64,000 bases of DNA from Volvox africanus (taxonomy: Eukaryota; Chlorophyta; Chlorophyceae; Chlamydomonadales; Volvocaceae), in assembly GCA_030268105.1 (NCBI GenBank), contig BSDZ01000094.1, forward strand, positions 3,816,501 to 3,880,500, read 5' to 3'. The notes under the pieces were generated by a model that saw nothing but the letters and a program-made list of their open reading frames with translations, did no database searches and was not told where the DNA came from. Positions 1 through 8,476 of this stretch are shown here, one piece after another (position 1 is the first letter of the stretch; each line of letters opens with the position of its first letter). Made by a program: the position numbers and the translations under genes.

Positions 1-798
1 GAGAATCGCCTAGGGCCAGCCCTGGGACGAATCATCAGCCCCGAGCAGTCAGCTTTTCTGCCCAAGAGGCTCATTGGGGCCAGTGTTCTCTTTCTACGCC
101 ATCTGCCTCATCTCTTACGGAAATTGAACCGCCAAGGTCTGCTGGCCTTCCTGGACTTCGCGAAAGCTTATGACACAGTGGACCGCAACTTCCTGATGGG
201 GGCAATGGAGGCGATGGGAGCAGGCCCACAGCTTTGCAGTTGGACCCGGATATTGCTTAGCAACACGCGGGCAAGAGCCATGATGAACGGTTTCAAATCC
301 AGGCTTGTTAAAATGGAAGCAGGGGTAAGACAGGGTTGCCCCCTAGCACCCCTGCTGTATCCCTTTGTTGCCCAGGCCTTGTTCAGCTGGTTAAAGAGCC
401 AAGAGATAGGCCTCCGCCTATTGCCTTCAGATGAAGACAGGATTACAGCCTGTCAGTTTGCTGACGATGCAGAAGTGGCCCTTGAAGGAGAGGAATCCGT
501 GCCAGCCTTCCTTGAAGCCATGGATACTTTTGCCCGGGCATCAGGTCAACGCCTGAACCTGGATAAGATGGAACTCCTACCCATAGGGGCTGTGGACGAC
601 CACCGTCAGGGAAGCACAATAAATGGCCTGAAGGTGGTCACCACTGCGACAGCCCTTAACTTGCCAATGGACAACCAAGTGCAGCCGTCCCAACCAGACT
701 GGCCTGAGATGCTAGCACTGGCCTACACGAGGATGCAACGCCTAGCCCATTATCCGCTCTCTGCCTTTGGTCGGGCTGCAGCAGTCTCAAGCTGTTAA
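1..798 (+). pseudogene. LINE reverse transcriptase, fragment
   Basis: Open from the first base of the window to a stop at 798. It contains RT block 2a (QSAFLPKR), block A (AFLDFAKAYDTVDR), block B (GVRQGCPLAPLL), the catalytic block C with FADD, and block D (GQRLNLDKMELLPIG). The fingers upstream of block 2 are outside the window. The frame ends in SSC-stop just before a short TTAGGGTTA-like tract, and the C-terminal part follows in another frame. The catalytic aspartates are present, but the element is broken. Confidence 0.85.
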
Positions 799-842
799 CT
801 TAGGGTTATTAGGGTTATTGGCTGCAAACAGTCACTTGGCAT

Positions 843-1747
843 ATGGAGCATGGTGGACCACCTCCAGATACCACTCTGACCTACATTGAACGCTTAGTTG
901 CTCGCCTTGTAGATCGGCAACAGGGCCCAGAAGACCAGGGCCAGCGCTTCACTGGAGTACCTAGCAGACTCTTGGTGGGACACCCATCAACTGGTGGTTT
1001 TGGCCTACTGCCCCTCAGGCAACACATTCGGGCAAGACAAGACATGTGGGCAGTGCGATTCATCCGAGGGGCCCTGATGGCCAGGAGTGAGGGAGAGAGG
1101 GTAACGCTTATGGACACGGCGATGAATACGGTTGCTGAAGAAGAGGAAGAGCCTGCTACTAGTAGTAATGTTCGAAGCCTCCACCCCTGGATCCGGACCC
1201 TGGCCACCTACCTGGAGATCACCCATCCGGCCTTTAAACCTTGGGCCCTTACCACTGCCCAGGCAACTGGGCCCTGGCTGGGTGGAGAGACCTTGCCTGA
1301 GGATATCAGCCGAATTGTAGGGGCCTTAGGGCACCTCCCACCACTAGAAGATGTCAGCAACCCAACTTTAACCCCTGGAGACTGGTGCTGGGCGGCTGCT
1401 CTCTGGGGAAATCCTTTGCTGCCCAACAATTCGGACAATGGGGGAAGTATCAATGGTAACAACCACCGCCCAGGCCTGGAAACCCGTCACCCACTGATGG
1501 CTTCATGCAGAAAACTGCTCACAGTTGGGGACCTGGTAAGGGTGTACAATATGCTGGAGCATGACCAAATACCCCTCCCTCAGTACATGACCTGGCTAGA
1601 CTGGACCCAACAGTTTCTAGACCCCTCAGCTAGCCCCACCCAACTGCGAGACAAGGAGTCTACCCGTATGGCTCTCTCGGCTCTATGCAACGATATCAGC
1701 CCGGCATGGATAGCAGCAGCACGGGAGGTAGTCAACCGCTTACAACC
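843..1747 (+). pseudogene. LINE ORF2 C-terminal region, 3'-truncated
   Basis: Continuation of the LINE protein in a different frame from the RT part. It has the conserved post-RT segment (MEHGGPPPDTTLTYIERLVA and onward) but lacks the Cys/His cluster and C-terminal tail found in the second copy, because the sequence switches to the LTR element after 1747. The open frame runs on by chance to 1811 through LTR sequence. Confidence 0.75.
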
Positions 1748-2037
1748 GCTTCTATATTACTATTGCCATACGCTATTCTACTTAGCCCGAGCTAAGCCTG
1801 AACTTCGCTAATCACCGCCGCGTGATGATTGCTTGCTTCCGGCGCTGACGGCGATTTCGTCCATTGCATCATTCCGATCTGTAAGACTGTAAGTTATATC
1901 TCTCTTCGTCTTGAAGTCTTCCGCTGTCTCTGTTTGCTCTCGCTTGCCTTGCTGTACTTGCAAGTGCTCGCGCATCGGTGTCGATAGTCTCCAGACGTGC
2001 AGATACTTATGAGCAAACGCGAACGAGAGGTACAACA
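1748..2037 (+). repeat. Left LTR (plus orientation)
   Basis: Reverse-complement match of 2990-3278, with a few substitutions. Its outer edge (GCTTCTATATTAC) lacks the TGTG start seen in the right copy, so it is slightly truncated or altered where it meets the LINE. The inner edge is TACAACA followed by AAAAG. Confidence 0.75.
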
Positions 2038-2039
2038 AA

Positions 2040-2743
2040 AAGTATAGTTGCCCCGGGCGTTGGTCCAATTGCGATACCAGTCCTTCGCTGAGCCCTCGAG
2101 GGTGTTACCAACGAAGAGACACCTGATACCGTCATTATCGCCACCATGAACAGCCTGGAGATACTTTTTAGCGTCACGCACGTACGCACAAGTTGCATCG
2201 GCTATGCTATGCCCTGGTGTCTTGTCGGTCAGCGAAATATTGAGCCTAGGAACGGGAATTGACAATCTCATCACCTCAGGGATGTCATCATGCCCTCGAG
2301 CTTGAGGTAATGGCAGAACCCTTGGTCCAGCAGTGTTGTCCATATTCATGTTCACTGCTGAATGCGGCACAATTAAGTGAGCAGGGGTCTGAAGGAAAAG
2401 GGGCTCTTGAGTGGCTCGCACGCCAACAGTCTCAAGACCTCTATCCGGTGCTCTAGCAGCCACAACAAAATCGGGTTGGCTAGCTAGGCTAGTGTGCGGC
2501 GTATCGTCGTGTTCCGCGGACATGGAGCACGAAACGATACCCTAGGTTTGCGTAATAGAAGCCGACTTCTATCGCAAAGGCAAGAGTACAAAACAATTCG
2601 GTGAGCCTACCGACAGTACTCTTGAGAAGATTCAGTAAACTCAGCAAGTACTTGCCCAGCTGAGTCCTGATCTCCGTAGTTTGGGCGATAAGAGTCGCCA
2701 AATGGTCCGGACGAAAGCCGGTCTCAGTCGCCGCGGCAAGCAA
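2040..2743 (-). pseudogene. Retrotransposon gag-like remnant
   Basis: Two overlapping minus-strand frames (2743-2489 and 2523 down to about 2040) together read like the N-terminal and capsid part of a retrotransposon Gag. The second includes FVGNTLEGSAKDWYRNW at about 2060-2109, which fits the L-x-G-x-A-x-x-W pattern of the retrotransposon gag family. A frame change separates the two, and the reading frame is cut by the inverted LTR at about 2040. No zinc knuckle, protease or polymerase follows. Confidence 0.6.
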
Positions 2744-2989
2744 TGCCGGTGCACTGAGATTACCTGCGACTCAGAGCATACACTTACACAACAAGTGCAG
2801 CAATCTAAGCAAAAGCAATTAAACAATTACAAACCGGAAGCGGCGGCGTCCAAGACGGCGCGGCCTAGGTCTTCGGCAAAAGTATATAGCGGTCCTCGTG
2901 GTTCGTCGCTGGAACTTGCCATAGAAAGAACCTACTTCCGATTAGACAAAGAGAGACAGTTAGGCAACGAACCTGTCTCGATACCAATT

Positions 2990-3278
2990 TGTTGTACCTC
3001 TTGTTCGCGTTTGCTCATAAGTATCTGCACGTCTGGAGACTTGCGACACCGATGCGCGAGCACTTGCAAGTACAGCAAGGCAAGCGAGAGCAAACAGAGA
3101 CAGCGGAAGACTTCAAGACGAAGAGAGATATAACTTACAGTCTTACAGATCGGAATGATGCAATGGACAAAATCGCCGTCAGCGCCGGAAGCAAGCAATC
3201 ATCACACGGCGGTGATTAGCGAAGTTCAGGCTTAGCTCGGGCTAAGTAGAATAGTGTATAGAAATAGTAATATAGAAC
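2990..3278 (-). repeat. Right LTR (minus orientation), with adjacent primer-binding-like site
   Basis: On the minus strand it starts near TGTGTTCTATATTAC and ends TACAACA at 2990. The site TTGGTATCGAGACAGG follows at about 2988-2973. This marks it as the 5' LTR of an element that reads toward lower coordinates. Confidence 0.75.
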
Positions 3279-3838
3279 ACACGAGTGTTCTCCGGTATCG
3301 AATGTCTTGTCTAGCTTAGCCGTCCTCGCATCTGTTATACTCGCAGCATCGCAATGCCGTACGATTCACATTAGGAGGCCGATCCTAGATGTGACAATCC
3401 TACTGCGTATAGGCGATGTCTACGCATAACAACGTATAAGCCTTTCCGGCATTCGCATGATGCAAGGGTCCGGATAACGATATCCGGTTGCAGGGCATGT
3501 GTCGCAACGAGTGCGGCGCTCTCAACGTGTGCTGTAATGAAGTAATATTATATCAGATAATATTACTTATCGTTTCGTAGCACGAGCATAATGCGCACTT
3601 CAATGCTTCAGGCTTTCATGCATGCTAGGCGGATTTGCCACGATGCGATGTCGCGATGGATAATGACAACATGCCAGATGCATATATAAATGTACACGAA
3701 TACATTTATATCATGCAGATTCATTCATATGCAATGTGTTCATCACGATAGCACTTCACCTTGTAGGATCACATCGACCTACGCATCGGCGGGAAACTAA
3801 CCGTAGCACAACAGTAGGCGGATAGGCCTATCACTGAG
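3279..3838. other. Non-coding spacer rich in perfect hairpins
   Basis: No gene seen. It holds several short perfect inverted repeats: a 12-bp stem at 3540-3551/3557-3568 (AAGTAATATTAT), an 11-bp stem at 3684-3694/3701-3711 (ATATAAATGTA), CCGGATA-ATATCCGG near 3470-3490, and GAACAC-GTGTTC near 3275-3292. It sits between the LTR remnant and the 5' truncation point of the LINE. Confidence 0.6.
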
Positions 3839-4381
3839 ATGCGACAGCGAGCAGGCCCACAGATGGTTGATACCCACCGATACCTCCACCCCAGGCGCCG
3901 TGACTTCACTCACCTGTACCATGCACCCAGCCCAGGAGGTTCACGCCTGGATAGCATCTACATCAATGAAGCCATGCTGCCGTATATTTGCCACACAGCC
4001 ATCTCATTCCACACACCTTCAGACCACCGTCTTGCCACACTTCATCTCCTACCTCGCAAAAATGAGGTCAAGGGCCCAGGCATCAAGCGTATACGCATGG
4101 CCTTCACTGACCATGAAGATTTGGCTACAAGCATGGCGGAGTGGATCCGGAACCAATGCCAAGAGGCACCCTCAGCCGAAGAGAACCCGGGCAACCTTAT
4201 TGCTTGGTGGCCTGGTTTTAAACGCCGACTAACCATCCTAGCTCACCAACTCAACAAGGTAGCGCAACAGCGTAGGCAGCAGCCAGATGCGCATACCCAG
4301 GAGGCCTACCTTGGGGTCCAACAGGCCCAACAAGCCCTCGATGCTAGGCCGCACTCACCACACTACTACAGCAGCTCGTAG
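3839..4381 (+). pseudogene. LINE endonuclease C-terminal part and linker
   Basis: Contains the end of an APE-type endonuclease: MVDTHRYLHPRRRDFTHLYH, then SRLDSIYIN, then SDHRLATLHL, where SDH carries the catalytic Asp-His pair. The N-terminal two thirds of the domain are missing. A glutamine-rich linker follows. The frame shifts near 4347-4360; in the +2 frame the text continues smoothly into the RT ORF. Confidence 0.8.
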
Positions 4382-4404
4382 ATGCCCAAGCAAGACTGCC
4401 TAGG

Positions 4405-5811
4405 GTGCATATTGAGGACAACGCCAGGGCAGCAAAAAAGACCCGGGTCCACTGGTTACACGCAGGAGAGCGTCCTGGCCCAGCTCTGACAACCTTCCTG
4501 CAAACCCAAATCCAGGACCAGCAAACAGCCCCAGTGGCCCTCCAGGCACACTCAGGCCGACTGGTCACAAATCCAGCACAGCTACCACAGGTGGTAGCGG
4601 ACTTTTGGGCAGGGGTATGCAGAGCCCCAGACTTCACCACTCCTGAAGATTGCCAGTCAGTGCTAACCCAGTTAGCAGCAGCCAACATCCGACTCCCTGA
4701 GGAAGCTGACGAAGTGGTTGGGTCCCCGACCATCGCTGTGTCTGAGCTGGGTTTCGCACTGAAGAAGAGCCAGCCAGGCAAAGCACCCGGATGGGATGGC
4801 ATCCCAACGGATCTGTACCGCAAGTTCTGGCCAGAGATTGGCCATACCATGGCAGCCCTCTTCACGGCTATCGGCAAAACAGGGCAGGTGCCAACAGGCT
4901 TTCTGGATGGTATCATTAAGGTGCTTTACAAGAAGGGAGACCCCAAACAGCCTGGCAATTACCGCCCTATCACACTGCTTTGCTCGGACTACCGCTTGCT
5001 GGCCAAGGTGCTGGAGAATCGCCTAGGGCCAGCCCTGGGACGAATCATCAGCCCCGAGCAGTCAGCTTTTCTGCCCAAGAGGCTCATTGGGGCCAGTGTT
5101 CTCTTTCTACGCCATCTGCCTCATCTCTTACGGAAATTGAACCGCCAAGGTCTGCTGGCCTTCCTGGACTTCGCGAAAGCTTATGACACAGTGGACCGCA
5201 ACTTCCTGATGGGGGCAATGGAGGCGATGGGAGCAGGCCCACAGCTTTGCAGTTGGACCCGGATATTGCTTAGCAACACGCGGGCAAGAGCCATGATGAA
5301 CGGTTTCAAATCCAGGCTTGTTAAAATGGAAGCAGGGGTAAGACAGGGTTGCCCCCTAGCACCCCTGCTGTATCCCTTTGTTGCCCAGGCCTTGTTCAGC
5401 TGGTTAAAGAGCCAAGAGATAGGCCTCCGCCTATTGCCTTCAGATGAAGACAGGATTACAGCCTGTCAGTTTGCTGACGATGCAGAAGTGGCCCTTGAAG
5501 GAGAGGAATCCGTGCCAGCCTTCCTTGAAGCCATGGATACTTTTGCCCGGGCATCAGGTCAACGCCTGAACCTGGATAAGATGGAACTCCTACCCATAGG
5601 GGCTGTGGACGACCACCGTCAGGGAAGCACAATAAATGGCCTGAAGGTGGTCACCACTGCGACAGCCCTTAACTTGCCAATGGACAACCAAGTGCAGCCG
5701 TCCCAACCAGACTGGCCTGAGATGCTAGCACTGGCCTACACGAGGATGCAACGCCTAGCCCATTATCCGCTCTCTGCCTTTGGTCGGGCTGCAGCAGTCT
5801 CAAGCTGTTAA
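4405..5811 (+). pseudogene. LINE reverse transcriptase domain
   Basis: 468 residues with all RT blocks: block 0/1 (GKAPGWDGIPTDLYRKFW), block 2 (GNYRPITLLCSDYRLLAKVL), 2a (QSAFLPKR), A (AFLDFAKAYDTVDR), B (GVRQGCPLAPLL), C (CQFADDAEV) and D. The FADD metal-binding site is intact. The frame ends at 5811 in a TAA created by or next to a TTAGGGTTATTAGGGTTATT tract, after which homology continues in another frame at 5856. Functional RT activity of this copy is therefore unlikely without frameshifting. Confidence 0.88.
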
Positions 5812-5855
5812 CTTAGGGTTATTAGGGTTATTGGCTGCAAACAGTCACTTGGCAT

Positions 5856-7593
5856 ATGGAGCATGGTGGACCACCTCCAGATACCACTCTGACCTACATT
5901 GAACGCTTAGTTGCTCGCCTTGTAGATCGGCAACAGGGCCCAGAAGACCAGGGCCAGCGCTTCACTGGAGTACCTAGCAGACTCTTGGTGGGACACCCAT
6001 CAACTGGTGGTTTTGGCCTACTGCCCCTCAGGCAACACATTCGGGCAAGACAAGACATGTGGGCAGTGCGATTCATCCGAGGGGCCCTGATGGCCAGGAG
6101 TGAGGGAGAGAGGGTAACGCTTATGGACACGGCGATGAATACGGTTGCTGAAGAAGAGGAAGAGCCTGCTACTAGTAGTAATGTTCGAAGCCTCCACCCC
6201 TGGATCCGGACCCTGGCCACCTACCTGGAGATCACCCATCCGGCCTTTAAACCTTGGGCCCTTACCACTGCCCAGGCAACTGGGCCCTGGCTGGGTGGAG
6301 AGACCTTGCCTGAGGATATCAGCCGAATTGTAGGGGCCTTAGGGCACCTCCCACCACTAGAAGATGTCAGCAACCCAACTTTAACCCCTGGAGACTGGTG
6401 CTGGGCGGCTGCTCTCTGGGGAAATCCTTTGCTGCCCAACAATTCGGACAATGGGGGAAGTATCAATGGTAACAACCACCGCCCAGGCCTGGAAACCCGT
6501 CACCCACTGATGGCTTCATGCAGAAAACTGCTCACAGTTGGGGACCTGGTAAGGGTGTACAATATGCTGGAGCATGACCAAATACCCCTCCCTCAGTACA
6601 TGACCTGGCTAGACTGGACCCAACAGTTTCTAGACCCCTCAGCTAGCCCCACCCAACTGCGAGACAAGGAGTCTACCCGTATGGCTCTCTCGGCTCTATG
6701 CAACGATATCAGCCCGGCATGGATAGCAGCAGCACGGGAGGTAGTCAACCGCTTACAACCCCAACAGCCGGACAGGGTAGAGGACAGAATGCAGCAGCAG
6801 ATGCCAGCACCACCAGACCGCACCACAGTCATGGCCATGATCGTCAGGCGTTTGGGATGGAGATTACCAGGGGACTCAGGTATAGCGCCTCTCTACAACC
6901 TCACGGTAAGCCAAGCTACTCAGCTGCAAGGGGTTTCAACAGCGGAGGAGCGATTGGAGCTCTTGTCAGCTTTTGTGCAGGAGGCGCAAGGGATGCCAAC
7001 AGACGGACCAACTCCTCCCTGTCCTGTCACTGACCTCCAGCGCTTTCAGGCAACCCTAGACAGGCTGTGGACAGCAGTTCGGTGGGAAAATAAAAACAAA
7101 GAGACGCTGTGGCGTTTGATGGTCGATGGGATACCCATGCCTGGCAACACACATCTTTCCAGGGTGCCCATCAAACCATGTGGGTGTGGCAGCTATGGAG
7201 CTGATACTGATCAACCTTGCTCCCCACGCCTGCACCACTTCTGGGAGTGCCCTATAGCCAAGGCGGTGCGAGAACAGATCGACAGACATTTGCCATTGCC
7301 GACATCAGCCACCATTGAAGGGGGCATGACCAGGCAACAGCTATGGCTTGTCCAAGCACCTCCCGGTTGTGAGCAGGCCCCATGGGATGTGATAGCTTTG
7401 GCAGCCTTATCTTCTATGGAATATGGCAGGCACTGTCTCCGGGCGGCAACCGGGGAACACAGGCCACAGGGGCCTTCTACCCACGGACGGCAGCAGCAAC
7501 AACAGACCCACACAGCAGAGCAGGGACCCCGTCAACGGGCTATTACTGACTTCTTCAACCGTTCAGGAGGGTTCCCTCAAGAGGAAGAGGAAG
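5856..7593 (+). pseudogene. LINE ORF2 C-terminal region with Cys/His cluster and PIP-box-like end
   Basis: The post-RT region starts MEHGGPPPDTTLTYIERLVA. Near the end is KPCGCGSYGADTD..CSPRLHHFWECPIAKAV (about 7175-7270), a Cys/His cluster placed like the RT zinc-binding domain of plant and algal L1 elements. A glutamine-rich stretch leads to QRAITDFFNR at 7533-7562, which fits the PCNA-binding consensus Q-x-x-I-x-x-F-F. The open frame then runs into the (ATACA)n tail; translation of that tail is not meaningful. Confidence 0.8.
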
Positions 7594-7796
7594 ATATAAT
7601 ACAATACAATACAATACAATACAATACAATACAACACAATACAATACAATACAATACAATACAATACAATACAATACAATACAATACAATACAATACAAT
7701 ACAATACAATACAATACAATACAATACAATACAATACAATACAATACAATACAATACAATACAATACAATACAATACAATACAATACAATACAATA
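7594..7796. repeat. (ATACA)n microsatellite, LINE 3' tail
   Basis: About 40 copies of the pentamer with one ACACA variant near 7630. It directly follows the last LINE coding sequence, as expected for a simple-sequence 3' tail of a LINE. The open frames through it on both strands are artefacts of the 5-bp period. Confidence 0.95.
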
Positions 7797-7805
7797 TGAT
7801 AAAAA

Positions 7806-8071
7806 TCTAATCTAATCTAATCTAACCTAACCTAAACTAAAGTAAACTAAACTAAAGTAAACTAAACTAAATCTAATCTAATCTAATCTAATCTAATCTA
7901 ATCTAATCTAATCTAATCTAATCTAATCTAATCTAATCTAATCTAATCTAATCTAATCTAATCTAATCTAATCTAATCTAATCTAATCTAATCTAATCTA
8001 ATCTAATCTAATCTAATCTAATCTAATCTAATCTAATCTAATCTAATCTAATCTAATCTAATCTAATCTAA
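7806..8071. repeat. (TCTAA)n microsatellite array
   Basis: About 50 units; the first 60 bp are degenerate (CTAACCTAA, ACTAAAGTAA variants) and the rest nearly perfect. It begins about 10 bp after the ATACA array and ends at ACATATGTGTTGCATC, where sequence homologous to the gene B and C introns starts. It therefore marks the junction that removed the 3' exons of gene copy A. Confidence 0.95.
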
Positions 8072-8476
8072 CATATGTGTTGCATCAAAATTGCATGATT
8101 GCACGCATCATGGTACTACTGTCGTGATTTGTTTGCCACGAAGCGTCACGGAAACGTCTGGTCTCTGAAACAAGATCCAAGCAACCAGCTTTGGCAAGGT
8201 CAGTATCACGGAACAACATTATAAATTAAAAGCTAAACTTGGGTAACTCATTTTGTGCGTTGCAGGACAGATACTGATATTGTATTACATCATGCGGCCG
8301 GGCCCCAGAAACACATTACTACTGATATGTCTCAGCTGACCCAGAACCGGGGCCTGAAGTGTTTGCTAAAACTGCTATTACCTAGCCTATCTTTTATGCC
8401 TTCATGTTGTTCATTCCCCTCCACTTTAAGGTGTCTCGTCATTAAGTAAGGCCGTAACCAAAGGAGATTAACATAC
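8072..8476 (-). other. Remnant intron 19 of copy A
   Basis: No coding exon. The sequence is homologous to 15050-15453 and 52640-53107, the introns after exon 19 of genes B and C. The GTATGT donor of exon 19 is present at its upper edge, but the acceptor and exons 20-21 that should follow are gone, replaced by the TCTAA array. Confidence 0.7.

Larger units (their letters stand above)
1..1747 (+). mobile_element. L1-like LINE, partial copy (truncated both sides)
   Basis: This stretch matches 5014-6760 at every position I compared, including all frames of translation, so it is a second copy of the LINE at 3839-7593. It starts inside the RT domain at the window edge and stops abruptly at 1747, where LTR-type sequence begins. 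It carries the same stop and frame change after the RT domain as the second copy. LINEs are normally truncated at the 5' end, so loss of the 3' end here needs a later rearrangement or a join at the LTR element. An assembly duplication is also possible. Confidence 0.9.
1748..3278. mobile_element. LTR retrotransposon remnant with inward-facing LTRs
   Basis: Two copies of a roughly 285-bp sequence lie in inverted orientation at about 1748-2037 (plus) and 2990-3278 (minus). Both end at their inner edge in TACAACA. Directly inside the right copy, on the minus strand, is a TTGGTATCGAGAC primer-binding-like site (TGGTATC is typical of initiator-Met tRNA priming), then a leader and a gag-like frame reading left. 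The gag frame runs straight into the inverted left LTR instead of pol. A normal element has both LTRs in the same direction. Self-integration or a later inversion/deletion would give this structure. No pol is present. Confidence 0.7.
3839..7800 (+). mobile_element. L1-like LINE, 5'-truncated, with microsatellite 3' tail
   Basis: The element begins inside the endonuclease domain near 3839 and continues through RT, the C-terminal Cys/His region and a pentanucleotide tail. 5' truncation is usual for target-primed reverse transcription. The protein lies in three frames (3839-4381, 4405-5811, 5856-7593), so at least two frame changes separate it from an active ORF2. Codon usage is GC-rich compared with the host introns. 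Confidence 0.9.

Noticed and set aside
881..1207. Antisense frames in the LINE (also 5894-6220)
   Set aside because: Shadows of the GC-rich ORF2 C-terminal region.
7555..7799. Long IQYNT and MYCIVLY frames in the ATACA array
   Set aside because: A 5-bp repeat without stops is open in several frames on both strands; no coding meaning.
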